Shown here: piece after piece, positions 38,823 through 51,476 of the stretch
Layout: each line of letters starts with the position of its first letter
Numbering within the stretch: position 1 is the first letter of the stretch
NCBI GenBank assembly: GCA_003993805.1
Contig: RSEF01000005.1
Coordinates: forward strand, 18,717,932 to 18,781,931
Direction of reading: 5' to 3'
From: Himantopus leucocephalus
Lineage: Eukaryota; Chordata; Aves; Charadriiformes; Recurvirostridae
Length of the DNA: 64,000 nucleotides
Position numbers and translations under genes: made by a program
Notes under the pieces: model-generated
What the model was told of the DNA's origin: nothing
What the model saw: the letters and a program-made list of their open reading frames with translations, nothing else
Database searches by the model: none

Positions 38823-41800
38823 ATTGCATGTAGAATTACAAAATGAGGAAACAGCACTCTAATTACATTTAATTAAATGTTGTTTAACCAGTGATGTACA
38901 ATTACTTTGTTTCAGTTGGGTTTTTGTAAGGCTTCTGGAATATAACTGTACATGATGTGCAGTGTGTTCAGGTTTATTCTTCAGACCATATGATTACCCA
39001 CTCTTTTAATGGTAATGAAACATTTCCACAAAGCTTTCCTGGCCTGAGTTCTTGCTACGTACAATAACAGCATTGTTGCTTCAAGTACTTGGCTTTTTTT
39101 ATCCTGAAATTCCACTCGCTCCTTTTTATGGAATCTGCTCTGAATATTTCTTTTTTTATTATTTTTAGGATGTAATTAGGACATATACTCAGTCCACATC
39201 TCGTATGTCTGCCAAAGAAAGATCCAACTTGTAAAGCGTGCTGCAGAGGTTTACTCTGAATTTTGCGTCCTTACAGCTGCAGGACAACCTGTTGAAGATG
39301 TTAATGAATGTAGCAGACTTCCGCACAAATATAGAAGTGTTTTACAGGCTTGATTTATTAAACTTTCAAGTGCCTGTATCTGTATTGGAAACTAGGTAAC
39401 ACAAACTAATAATCCTAGTGCCTTTCAACAGGAGTGCTTTACTGCTTGTTAACAACATATGGTGTTTTTAAGGAAATTGATGATTAAAAACTGTCTGCAG
39501 TTCTAGAAGCAAACATAAGTTTAATCAAAATACTGTTTCACTTTTATTGTAAAACTTTCCAGGCTAAATCACACTATAGAACTTCTATAATGGCACTGTG
39601 ATTATCCTTACAGATAAACTCATTCATGTTAAAAAGTTGAAGTTGCTCGGTATTTCTAATAAAATAATTGTCTGTATGTATTTGTAGACACCTCCTTTTA
39701 ATTTCATTTTTGGCCGTCCAGAAGTAAAATGATATGCAGTAGTTTGAGTAAAATGTTGGTTATGTCTCATTTCTTATGATTGAAATTAAGCTAACTGGAA
39801 AGTTTAATCTCAATATATGTGAATTTTATTCCCAATGTATATTTTAAGATAATCTTTGCTTACTAATGCTAGGTTGGGATATAACTGATCTAAGAGAGAT
39901 AGGAAAGGATATTTTCATATTACATACACTTTACAACTAAATTGATTATATCTTACAGTTCTTTAGGGGGGAGAAAATTGTTCTTTCTAACCTGTAAGAA
40001 TTTAAACAGAAAAATATTAATTTTCCAAGTGTCTGAGAAATTAACCTCCAAATGCATGAATATTTTTATCTTGGCCAAATTCATTCTCAAGCACTTCCAA
40101 AACTATTTCCAATGGTTCCTGAAATTCTGTTATTTTACTGCCATAATCTGATATTGCTATCTATTGATCAAGCCAGAGCTAGTTTTCAGAGTTAGACTTT
40201 AATTGAAGTGGCATGTTTGTATGAATGTGGGTATCTATAGCTAGACATATATGTGTAAAACCTCACCTCGGGCATGTTGTAACGTTGCTGAGTAGCTGCA
40301 ATTTACTTAATCAGTGCAAAACGATCTTGGAACCCTTTGGATTGAAAAGTGTTCCCTATTACTATTTTTTGGATCTAAAGGAGTTTTAGTTTGGTTTTTT
40401 TCTTCAGTCTCGAGAGTATAATCTTTAATCAGGTCTTACTAATTGGCACAAAATGGAAGTATTTATATGTGAGAACTTAGAGCAATAGTTAAATGATAAT
40501 TATGGAATTTCTGGACTTACTTGGTTGAATATGAGTAGTGGTCCCCTAAGAAAGCACATTGTCACCATCTGGGTGCTCTACTGTACAAGCACACAGCAAA
40601 ACCAAGGCTTAAACTATGTCTGATAAGGGCCAAAATCCCACCTAGTGGTGTGTTGTGTTTTTTTTTTTTTCTTGGGTAACATTTTCCAAATGATTACCTA
40701 GTTATGGAGTAACTAGTGGCCAAGCTGATTGTTGGAGTTTGGAATAAAAAAAATCTGTTGTACCTGTTGGACACTGAAGTTAGTCCTAACAGACCAGAAG
40801 AGTTTCAGAAGTGTGCTCAGTGGGATCAGGCAGTTCACCATGCATTTAAAGTCCTGGCAGGTTTTAATAACTACTCTGCCTCTTACTTCTTCATCTTCTC
40901 TTGCCAAAGAAAAAGATCAGTGTATATGTGTAATTAGTCCAGATCCTGGTTGGTTGGCATCACCCCTTGTTTGAATTATTTGCTTTCCTTGTTTGCCTGC
41001 TGATCCTGCCTGGTTAGCATTTGGATTGGAAAAAGCATGAATGATGATACAAAGGATTTCAGAGCCCAATCACTAGCTCTTAACTCAAATGTTACACAAA
41101 TCTCAAATTATAGCGGGGTTTTTTTCAATATTCGGTGCATTTCTGATTCTGTCTTGAGTTGTATTTTGAATAGGAGTGCTTCCTGAGTTGGCATTTAAGT
41201 GTGAATTGGCATTCCAAGAAGTGATGGCAGATAGATAAAGAAGAGTAGGTATTAAGTGCTGTTCCATTAAACTGTAGAAAGCTGCTTCTTCAACTCACTT
41301 ATCTACTAACCTATTGTGAAAAATTAGCTGTGATACAGATGCAGTAAAATAATATGAATTGATAGCCTACTCTGTTCTGGGATTCATTCAGTTTTTACCT
41401 GATCAGGCAGGTGGGAGCTGAAAGAGCTACATGAATGGGTGGGAATATTTCTTGCTGGAATATAGAATCCTAGAGAGTTTTGAAAAAGAATAAGCAAGGC
41501 TTAATCTTTAATTTTGGTTGTGTCTGTTAAATGAATTAATGGTCTTTCTCTTTTGTTTCTGAAATAAAACTGAATTTAAAAATCTCTTGGCAACATGTTG
41601 TCTGTTTTCTGCGTAAATGTTTTCAAATAGTTTATTTTAATTGAGGAAGTTTGTACCTTCATCTGATTGGGGTTTTTTTGGTGGGTGTTTTTTTTTTTGA
41701 GATCACGCAGAAGCTTTTGAAGTTCTGGGTAACTGGTATCTATTTCAGAACTTAATTATTTGTCCTGCACAGGCCCTGACTCCCAACAAAAGCCTTGGAC

Positions 41801-44734
41801 TCAAGGCTGACGCTTGGAATTCATGTGTAGTGGCCAAGCACAAATTCTGCTCAGCTCTGATATGTGCAATTACTTGTTAGGAACCTTTTTAATTTCCTGA
41901 GCCTTCAGAAAAGGGAACGCTGCTCATGTCTGTGGTGCAGCAGTGCCTGCGATTGTGTGCACCATATGAACCGGAAAAATTTGTTGTCCTGCTTTACTGG
42001 GGGGGTTGTGGACGATGCCTTACTTGAGCCTCTCTTTGCTGAAGAACAACGTGTTATTTTCGATCTAAAAACTTGGGTGGCAATTTACGGAATTGTCACA
42101 AGGTTATCTGTTGTTCATCACAATTCACTCAAATTTTAGTGAAGGACAGCTCTTAGTAGTTTAAGAGAGTACGTAGAGTTGAAATAAAGCACTTGAAGTG
42201 TCTCAAAGCTACCGTATAGCCTTTCAAACAGCTGTTGGTACAGAGATTTATTTTACTGTCTGTACTGCCCGAATGTTTGGTTCTGCTTTTCTTATTGCAG
42301 TTTCTTTGTTCTGTGATCCCGACTTTTTGTTTCACAGGTAAGGAACTGTGTGCCTCGTACCTCATTGTACATTGTAAGGTAACCTTCACAAAACGGTGGA
42401 GAAGTACATCCACTGACCACGCGGTGGGAAGGGCACTGTGACATGAACTTGGGGAGGCTTTAGTAGAGCGTTTCACATGAACAGCTGTTTTATGAACTTT
42501 GTGCCGGTGGCCTTTATCTGACCGTGCCCATAAGTGATAATCACTAATCAATTCTACTGTAAGCGGTACTAGGTTAGAGTAGAGGTTAGGCTAAAATTCG
42601 GTTGATGTCAAGTCAGAAAAGAAAATCAAGCACTAAGGAATGAGGAAGAGAGAGGAAGCATCTCGTGCTTCTCTGTTGAGAAGACATAGAATGGGTGGTT
42701 AGGTGGTACGTACTTTCTGCAGCTACCTTTGTTTTGAAAACTCACAATTTCAGTACTTAAAAGACTGATTTATGCTCTGTGCTGCTAAACTGACCGTGAC
42801 AAGTATTGTACAGTAAAACTTGGCTTTTTCAAAAGGCAGCGAGAGAGTTTGGCAACACTGGAAGGACAATAATGCTGTTTCTTCAAATAAACAAGACGAT
42901 AAATCCATTTATGGCTGCATACTGTTGAGAATAAAAAGACTGTTTACATGACATGACACAATCTCACTTGTGTTTTGACTTTGTTCTGCTCAAGTAAAAT
43001 CAAATATTCCTTTGACAGGTGGTTGCAATACAATTTTCAGTTATGTGTAAAGGAGAATTGCTCAACATCTTCCTATTACTGTTTTATTTTAGATGCACAT
43101 CTGTAACAGTGGAATTTGGAACGAATTTGAAACGTATGTTTTGGAAATTTACAGCTTCTCCTGGAGTACCTCTCCTTCTCACGGGTCCTTCCCTTTTATT
43201 CCTAGGTTGCTTTCCCTTTTCCAAAATGTTTGGACTTGGTAGCCAAAAGCAGCAGCAGATTCCAGGATCTCAGCGGGAACTTCTTGAAGTGGACTGTGCC
43301 AGGAGATGAGTGAGTATATGGAGTTGCAAAATCCTCTCCAGGGGAAAAAGGGGTGAGGTAGGTTTGGATCAGGTAGTTACTGCTTTGGCTGTGTTGGAAA
43401 AAGCAAGCCCTGAATTCCATTCTTGAAACCAGCTAGCTCATTGCCTGGCGAAAGCCATCGAGGGAAATTGGCTGCTAAGCAGCGTGTAGGTGTCTGTGAC
43501 TTCAGTGTCACATAAAATAAATACGTCATTGATTTGCCAAATAATCTTATACACCTGTTACTCATCTTGGAGGAAAGAGCTGTTTGTTCTCCATTTGGAG
43601 ATCTGACAGGTGAATTCTCAGGCATGTGAGTTGCCATTTTCTCCCCAAATTACATCAGAGCGATAGTCTTTCCTAATACCACAGGAGGAGGTGGTTGCGG
43701 TCTGTGAAGGTTTAAGCGTGAGAACCCCAGTGTATTTTTAGTTGGGGCTTCGTTAATCTTTCTTTTTAAACCATTTCATTTTTTATCTGCAAGTTAATTG
43801 GGTGAGAAGGAACATGAGGGAATGTCTGCTTTCTTACTAGGGTTGGTTACGGGCATGAGTTTATGATGCTAAGAAAGTAACAGTATTGATCAGCGCTGCA
43901 AACAGAGGCGTAGATGTACGCTAGAGGTGAACTTCAATGTACCTACCTGTTTCACAAGTTGCTATGGTTCAAAGGAAGTATTGGGCTTCATGATTAATAT
44001 TACTTTTTGAGACCTTAAATGGCTTAATCTAAAGGTTTGGCGTGAGGAAGCTTCCCTCAAAGATGCACGTAGCTTGGGACTTCACTAGTAGGTTGGTCCT
44101 ATATTTTTTAGCTGTGTTAAGAGCTCCTTTTAATATCACAGATGAGAGTTTCAAATAATGTCTGAACACTTAGTAATGAAAATGCTTTCGCTGTGTCATG
44201 ATAGAGCTTTGCAGCCTGCTTGGCCTGGATGCTCAAAGGAAAAAAGATGCCACAGATCTTTTTCCTCTCTAATAAGCTTTTAACTGATGTTTATAAACAG
44301 TACCCACCATCATTTTGGAAAGAGGAAAGCAGTGTTCTGAGATTTTTCCCTTAATAAACATTTGAAATGATTTAATGCAAAAGAATTTTACTCTTGAACT
44401 ATTTCCTTTTTTTTTCTTTCTCCAGTTACTCAGTCTTCATTCTGCCTGTTGACTAGTTTCTGGCTTGTGTCCTTCCCTTTCTCCCTTCTGTCCGAGGGGG
44501 AGATGACAGATGTGTGCCCTGTGACTGTTATTTCCCTGTTGTAAACGAGCAGGAACTGAGGGGTCTCGTTTGGATACACATGCACACGCACTGCATGGTC
44601 GGGTGTTGTGGCATGCAGTATGAGTCAGAACTCATCATTTAGCCTTCGTGTGCCTTAACTCTGCAGGTTTTTAAGGGGGTTTTTAAGGGCAGTGATACCC
44701 TAGCCTCGAGTCAAACCTTTCTGTACCTCAGCAC
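38823..44734. other. Unassigned AT-rich stretch
   Basis: No coding match. Contains homopolymer T runs near 40659 and 41681 and one CTCF-like motif listed separately. Moderate open frames around 41864-42139 and 43019-43309 match no family I know and lack convincing exon boundaries. Confidence 0.5.
40636..40648 (-). promoter_or_regulatory. CTCF-like motif
   Basis: The minus strand reads CCACTAGGTGGGA, matching the CTCF core CCASYAGRKGGCR except for the C two from the end. Single motif match only. Confidence 0.35.
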
Positions 44735-45202
44735 AAGAAGGACGTGGACCTGTTGGAGCGGGTCCAGAGGAGGCAATGAAGATGCTCTGAGGGCTGGAGC
44801 CCCTCTGCTGGGAGGACAGGCTGAGGGAGTTGGGGGTGTTCAGCCTGGAGAAGAGAAGGCTCTGGGGAGACCTTAGAGCCCCTTCTAGTACCTAAAGGGG
44901 GCCTACAGGAAAGATGTGGACAGACTTTTTAGTAGGGCCTGTAGCAAAAGGACAAGGGGTAAACTAAAAGGGGGGAGATTCAGACTAGACATAAGGAAGA
45001 AATTTTTTACTTGGAGGGTGGTGAGACACTGGCCCAGGTTGCCCAAAGAGGTGGTGGATGCCCCATCCCTGGAAACATTCCAGGTCAGGTTGGCTGGGGC
45101 TCTGAGCAATCTGAGCTGGTTGAAGATGTCCCTGCTCATTGCAGGGGGTTGGACTAGATGGCCTTTGAAGGTCCCTTCCAACCCAAACCAGTCTAAGATT
45201 CT
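44735..45202 (+). mobile_element. CR1 LINE 3' fragment with decayed ORF2 C-terminus
   Basis: Sense CR1 from gacctgttggagcgggtcca through cagcctggagaagagaaggc to the end gcctttgaaggtcccttcca and acccaaaccagtctaagatt. An open frame from 44916 still shows the ORF2 tail (RLFSRACS, RFRLDIRKKFFT, HWPRLPKEVV), so it is fairly well preserved but 5' truncated and broken upstream. Confidence 0.92.
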
Positions 45203-47514
45203 TTCTGCACTCCGAGTTTTGTTTGCTCTGGGGTTTGGGGCCTCAAATCAGTACTGCAGAAGTGGATTGATCCAGTTATGTGTTGCATGTTCTTACCTCT
45301 TGTTGACAATAGATTACATGAGGATATGCGGTGCATGGTAAAGCTTGCTCTTCCCTCCCAGGCAATATTGCAGAACTTAATCTGAACCAATGTCTGGGCT
45401 CATAATTCTGTGATCATGGCAGAGGTCATGATGTGCAAAGCTGGACTTGAGCATAGCCTTGACTCAGCTGGCGTTGAGGATGTAACTTATGCAGTTGCAT
45501 AAGGCTATTTTGGACAGAACTGGGAAAAGAACTAAGGCTCTAGTTTGATTGTAAATGAAATAAAGGTAATTTTGCCAAATTCATGGTTTGTCTGTCAGTA
45601 ATTGCTGGATTCCAACTTAGCTCTTGAATCCAGATGACGAGCTAAAGACCTTTATAATCTGTGCTGTGCCATCATCTCACAAAGAGCTGTTTAAGATAAC
45701 CTGCAAAGCATCTGTCCGGTTCCCTTTCTTTCCTGTCCCGTTAAGGAAATATCAACGTACGTTTCTTGTGAAAACATCTCCCATGTGAGAAGTTCTGGGG
45801 TACCCTTCTAGTTCAGGATGGATCATTTAGCCTGAAGATTCCTGAAAAAGCCCCGTGTTTGCAAAAGGCTGTTAAGAGTTGCATGTTTATGTAGTCTGGG
45901 AAAGCTAATCAAGGCTAAGCAATGAGGCAGCGGTATAAAAATAAGTGCAGTAGCTTGGTACTCAGTTCACTGGTGGTGATGACACTTTTACAGGTCGGAT
46001 TGCCGTGTAGAGCCTGTACGATTTAGTTGTGTGATAAAAGCTTGAACTTTGTCATGGGGGGGGTTCCACCCAAAGTCAAACTTCAACCCTGGTGCAGCTG
46101 GAAATCTCGCTGCGTTGCAGCCTGAGAGTAAACAGGCTCTCAGGAGCTGTGCCGAAATTTATTTTCAGGTTGCGCGCTAAAGCTTGGTAAACTGAGAGAT
46201 GTCCTTTTTTTAATTAAAATATATATGTGTACGTATTTACATCCTGCTTACCAGAGCAAAGTAGCTGGATCAAGGTCTAGTACTGTTGTATGATTAATTG
46301 TGACATTTTTCAGCCTATCAGTTGCAGCCTGACCTGTTTCATTAAATGATGATACATTGCTCTGTACCTTGAAAGCAAACAGTAGACACTGGTTACTTTG
46401 CGGATTTGGTTTTTTTTTTTCAGCAGAACTTGCAGACAATGTCTTCATAGTTTGTTGAAAACCTGAGAAATGTTCACCTTGATCTTAATCCATCTCATTC
46501 AAATCGTTACAGGATTATAAAAGGCGTTTTGCTTGGTTGCTGTAATCAAAGTTGGATCCAATGATCCGATTCAAATACTGTAAAGCTATAATGGAACAAG
46601 TCAGAAGAAAAACTCCGTTTCCTGTTTCAGAGCATGTGGTAAATCACAAAAATGCTTTATATAGATTTGCTGCATCTGTTAACTTCAGTGTTTATTCTTT
46701 GTGCGTTCCTCTCAGACTTCACCATTTTAAAACTTTGACCCATATTGAGAACTTTGTTATTTTTTTTTATTGATTTCCCATCCCCCCACCGCACCCCCAG
46801 TGCAATAAATCCTTGTCTTGCAGTGATTGTTGGTTCAGGATTGACAGCAACAGCATTAACACACAAGTGGATACGCTCTTCTACAAACAAATAGCTGGGG
46901 AAGAATCCTCTCTTTCCTATTTTCTACACTTAAGTCTCAGGAATCTATCTTTGACCTTGTGCATAGATGTTGTAAGAATTATTGAGGAATAAGGACGATG
47001 GAAGATACTGTTTACAAACTAAGCTGCAGTTGCGACACTCCACAAACAGAATGAAAATACAAAATACCATAAGGGTGCTCTAGGGGTGGCAGCTGGCTGA
47101 GTTTTCAGCTTGAAGTCTGGCTTTTGCGGGTGCTGCTGGGGTTGCCCTTGGAAATGTGTGAAGCTGAGCTCTCGTGGAAGTTGAAATCTCTTTTTCTGGA
47201 CATGGACTGTGTTGGTCTGTAAGGCTGTGAAAGGGTGAGGGTGTCTAGGAGACAGAAGACCGCTGGGACACCTGAATGCAAACACCCATCTCGCACTCCC
47301 CCTTCAGCTTGCTTTATTCAGTTCGCTGCAGTTACTTTGCCCTCGTAGATCATGTCCAGCCTTCTCTTTGGTTCCTCCTCACTTTTAGAAAACAATTAAA
47401 TTAAACATGTTTCTTCACATCAGCATTGTCTTGATATAATAGATCAAAGGAAAATAGGCAGAGTAAATTGCCTGTTTGATCAACCATCATCTCTTGTTGA
47501 CTGCTTCAGCAAGC

Positions 47515-47610
47515 ATCTGCCGCGACGGCGCGGGGCTGACCCCCTGTCTGAGCAGAGGTCTGCACGACCTGTTCCCAGCCGGCTCCGCCGAAGCAGCGAG
47601 CTGGCCAAAC
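47515..47610. promoter_or_regulatory. Isolated CpG-rich patch
   Basis: About 95 bp with many CpGs, including gccgcgacggcgcggggctg and ctccgccgaagcagcgagct, inside AT-rich sequence. It could be a small CpG island or promoter remnant, or a fragment of a GC-rich repeat. No TATA box or initiator is convincing. Confidence 0.3.
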
Positions 47611-49068
47611 CAGTGCTCCTTCAAATTATGCAACAGTTGCTCTGCCTGAAAGTGTAATCTTTAACAGAAGTCCAACATGCTTTTGCTTCACTTGCACTTT
47701 TTTTTTCCCCGCTATCTTTCCGTTAAACCTGGTTAAATAAGGCAATAAGTCTGGTGTTCCTTTTTGTGTAGGTTGAGATGAGGGGGAAAATCAAAATTGG
47801 TAGATATGAAGGAGATGAAAGCGCGTAGCTCTGCCTAATCATCGCTCTTGTATCGTCTACAGGGTCTTGACTCTGCTCTGACAGTGCAAAGTGCCCTTGG
47901 CACAGTGGTGGGCTCTTGACAGTGCTCTTGACTTTGTGGAGGGAAGTTGGAAAAGCAAGAATGAAGAAATCTGTGCTTGTTTTCCCTGCTTTACTTATTG
48001 CATATGCGCCGAGTCCAAAGTGCTTTCGACACTCATTACTTTTCCTAACTGCTGCGCTCTCATTAGATTTAAAACAAATAAGCTACAAGCTTTTTTTTTT
48101 AGTGGTTATGCATCTGATAGGTGTATATGTACAAGTTTGTGAAGACTGTGGGATGAGGAACAGTTTCAACACTTCCATGAAATAAACAGTGTGAATATGC
48201 TACAAAAAATTTGGCAAAGATCTGTCAACCTTTTAACAGATACAGCTTTTTGTTTAAAGATTAAGAGTTTTTTATTATTATTTACCATTCAGCTTTATAA
48301 CACAGGAGGCAATGAATGTCCTTATTTCATTTAATATCTAGCTATTAATATGAAGTGCCATATATAAAACAAAATTTGTAATGCACACTGATATTTCTTA
48401 AAACATACCCTTTTCCAGAGACAGTTTTGTTCAAACTTTTAGTATTATTTCCAGTGGGAAGTGTCTGTCCCGGACCTCTGATGTCAAGATATGACCATGG
48501 GAAAAGAATAGAATTTGCACTTCAGAGCTGCAGGAATAAAAGCTGTATTTTAGAATGAGTCAGTTAATATTTTGTATTATTCCCATCATTCTTCACATTT
48601 AGAGAAGATACTCTATTGGTGATGCTAATTTTACTTCTGGTCTGTTTTCATTTACCATAACTTATTTACGTAGGAGTCTCTTTTTTGTTTGCTTTTATGC
48701 TTTTCTGTTGTATAACTAATTTGTATATGTTTCCTTATTTGGCCCTCTCAGTGATATCTCCTTTGTAAAATCTCACCAAGCTATGAAATATTTTTCTGAG
48801 GTAATAGGGGCAGCCTTTCATCTAAACCTATACTACCTACCGTACTGCTAAGATTGGCCAAAGATACCTGGGGAGAATTTGGCAGCTCCTCCTTTTTGCT
48901 CTGGCATTGATCCATATTGTTTAGCCTTTATTCCACCTTTATCCGCAGCCCTTCATCTCAATCTTGCTCAACCTTCTTGCACCCCTTTCCTCATTTGCAC
49001 ACTGTTGGGTCCTCAACTAATGAAAACACTTACAGCTTTTTTATTTTTAATTGCATTTTGACTTACAG

Positions 49069-49189
49069 GGGTCCTGACTGGAAATTACACTAGAAGCCCA
49101 ATGATGTCGAAGGTCCAAAAATCAAATGCTGTTCTTCAAAATGGGGCCTCTCGTCTACCCAAGGAAACTGTTTGCAAAGACTACTACAG
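49069..49189 (+). other. Exon-like open segment, unidentified (possible coding exon)
   Basis: 121 bp bounded by a good acceptor (tgcattttgacttacag) and donor (CAG before gtaatt). With two bases before and two after, one frame stays open for 39 codons and reads VLTGNYTRSPMMSKV, then VLQNGASRLPKE and CKDYY. The residue mix is that of ordinary protein. I do not recognise the family, and no partner exon is clear nearby. It could be a single exon of an unannotated gene or a chance frame: 39 open codons with both splice signals are suggestive, not conclusive. Confidence 0.3.
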
Positions 49190-50185
49190 GTAATTTTAAA
49201 AGGCTTTTTAAAATAGCGGAAATGTGTTTGTGAATAACTGAGAGCGTTCTGAGTCCTGCTTCACTCCTTACTTCTCCCACAGCGTTTTCAGGAATCGCTT
49301 CTTTTACTCCCATGGTTTGGAATCATACTTTGTGCTGTTAACCTCTAAACATAATTGCACGTTTTCCAAGGCAGAAAATGGTTTAATAGCAAATCTTCTA
49401 CATGCTCTGGCTGACCGTACCGGGTTAAAGGTTTTTAAGTAAAAGTCAGTGCTGAGCATGGCACGTGCAATTCAGACAATCATTGCACAAACAATACAAA
49501 GTCCATTCGTTATCTCATCAGAGGCTTTCTATCTTTCTTTTTACCAGGTGAGATCTCTCTTTATTAATCTCATCACTTTCGTTACTGTAAGAAAGTGTTC
49601 TTAGCAGTTGATACTCTAATGAATTTTTTTGTTGCCAAGTCCCCTTTGCTGAAGTTAGTCTTTTATTTCAGGATCTGATTACGTACTCGCGATGGTACTC
49701 ACATCCAAGTACACACTCTCTTACTAATTAACGGCAAGATATCGCCTCCTTTCAAGGGTTGTTCAAAGTACCTAGATTAGCCTCGTTCTCTGACCCACCT
49801 TCTGCCTGGCAGAGCCAAAATCTGAGTCCGCTCAGGTAATTCAATTTACTCTTGAACTCTCAAAACTGCCTTAATAAGCTTGGCCTTAATAAGCCTTGCT
49901 GGATCCTGTGCTCTTGTTCCTTTATACTATATGGCCAGTGCTTAAGTCCAAATGGCTGGTGCTCAACCTTCTGTGATGCTGATTTAAAAAGTAGCCGGGA
50001 TGTATTCTGCAGCAAGAGCAGCTTTGCATCATGATGGGTTCATGTGGCTGCTGTTCCCGCAAGCCAGACTTGCATAAGCAACTACCCAACTCTACCCTTT
50101 TCCCTGTTTTCTTGTGCCGCCTTCCTCACCTGATTTTATTTGCAATCCAAACTCTCAGGTTCGTTTCCAGAGCTGTAAACCTCAC

Positions 50186-50275
50186 AGCATTAAAGTTAGG
50201 GTTAGGTTCAGGGTTGGGGCCATTAGGGTTTGGGTTTGGACCTATTAAGTTTTGGGTTAGAGTTAGTGCCTGTCG
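50186..50275 (+). repeat. Degenerate telomere-like G-rich tract (TTAGGG side)
   Basis: Contains ttagggttaggttcagggtt, ccattagggtttgggtttgg and ttgggttagagttag: degenerate repeats of the TTAGGG type on the plus strand. It is opposite in sense to the C-rich tracts from 50747 onward, giving an inverted arrangement. Confidence 0.75.
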
Positions 50276-50746
50276 TGGTCCATTTGGATCTCTCAAAGTT
50301 ACAGGACAGCATACTCTGTGATTTAAACTTTATTTCATGAGCTTATGAAGAAATATGACAAAAACCCCCATGACAAATGGGCTCAGTCTGCTGTTGCCTA
50401 GACTGGTCTATCACGTGAATTCACTTATTCACCATTCAGGGCATAAGATTTCATAACTTATAACCTGTAACTCTTAATTCATGCACCTATGAGTAGGAGG
50501 AAAAAAAAAAAGAAAAAAGAATTAGTTCCCTAGCTGAGGGTGAGAGTGCTCATCCTTCCTCCTCCGTCATGGCGCAGGTGTCCTCTGTATCACACCAGGA
50601 AGCATGGAAGCCAGAGCATGCCAGCTGCTGCTGGATCCCCTTCAAAAGCCTTTTGTGTAAGCTGATGTCTTATCCTTTCCCGGCCACTTCTGTGTGGGAG
50701 CCTTTGTCCATGGCTGTCTGTGTTGGACCTGGGCTCTGGCCAACCC

Positions 50747-51454
50747 AATGCCTCACGCTAACTCTGAAACCCTACCCTAAACTTAGCTGTTACTCTAATC
50801 CTTATGTCAACGCTAACACTAGAGCTAATTGACCTGCAGTGGTCCACGAGGGCCCTCTGATGTGCACCGTGGCTTTGTGAGTGCCGTTTGGTGTGTTCAG
50901 GCATCACCCAGACCCATGTAAAGGGCAGGACAGGCACCCGTCACACTTCTGTGCTGCGCAGGGCGGTTGAAGAGTACCTTCAGATGTTCTCCAGGTGCCT
51001 CCAAGTGCCTTTGGTGAACACAGGCACCTCACAGTGCCAATGCCTCATGCGAACCTCAAAATAACATGTACCCTACACCTAACCTATAGTCACCAGAACC
51101 AAACTCTGATCCTCCACCCTAATCCTGAAGTCCTACCCTAACCTTAACCCTTATTCTAATGATAATCCCAACCCAAAATCTAAACCTAACCCTACCCAGT
51201 GGTTTATGAGGGCCCTCTGATGTCCACCACGGCTTTGCGTGTGCCTTTCAGAGTGTTCAGGCATCACCCAGAGCTGTCTGGTGGGCAGGATGGGCATCCA
51301 TGTACATCTCTGTGCTGTGCAGGGTTCAAAGAGAAGACTTCTGAAGAGCACCAGGTGCCTCTGAGTGACTTTGGTGAATGCAGGCACCTCAGAGTGCCAG
51401 TCTCTAATGCTAACCTCAACCATAACGCAAACTCGACCCCCTAGACTGTTTTTC
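50747..51454. repeat. About 360-bp tandem unit: C-rich telomere-like tract plus GC-rich spacer
   Basis: Two spacer copies start with gagggccctctgatg at 50848 and 51208, so the period is 360 bp. Both continue with gtgttcaggcatcacccaga, then a tctgtgctg.gcaggg block, and later with caggcacctca.agtgcca. Each spacer is preceded by a C-rich tract of degenerate CCCTAA type: 50747-50830 with accctaccctaaact, 51045-51198 with taccctaaccttaaccctta. A third tract begins at about 51405 and stops at a poly-G run. Recognised by eye; copy identity was not computed. Confidence 0.8.
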
Positions 51455-51476
51455 GGGGNGGGGGGGGGGGGGGGGG
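51455..51476. repeat. Poly-G run with an embedded N
   Basis: A run of G with one ambiguous base at 51459, directly after the third telomere-like tract. True length is uncertain and it may mark an unresolved junction. Confidence 0.9.

Larger units (their letters stand above)
45203..50185. other. Mostly unassigned stretch
   Basis: Apart from the CpG-rich patch and the exon-like segment listed separately, I see no gene, RNA gene or dated repeat. Several AATAAA hexamers occur (for example near 45558 and 48180), but without flanking coding evidence they carry little weight. Confidence 0.5.

Noticed and set aside
38402..38833. 143-codon open frame on the plus strand
   Set aside because: It is the antisense of a CR1 ORF2 fragment; the recognisable reverse transcriptase wording is on the other strand.
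43019..43309. 96-codon frame with a possible acceptor at 43205
   Set aside because: The frame hits a stop exactly before a gtgagt donor-like site and matches no protein, so it is not supportable as an exon.
44916..45341. 141-codon open frame on the plus strand as a cellular gene
   Set aside because: The first two thirds are the CR1 ORF2 tail and 3' UTR; the frame then runs into unrelated intergenic sequence.
47891..48185. Frame with a signal-peptide-like start (MKKSVLVFPALLIAYA)
   Set aside because: Two overlapping frames of equal quality, no conserved domain and no start context; most likely chance.
50186..51454. True interstitial telomere (TTAGGG)n
   Set aside because: No run of several exact TTAGGG units is present; repeats are degenerate and part of a longer composite unit.
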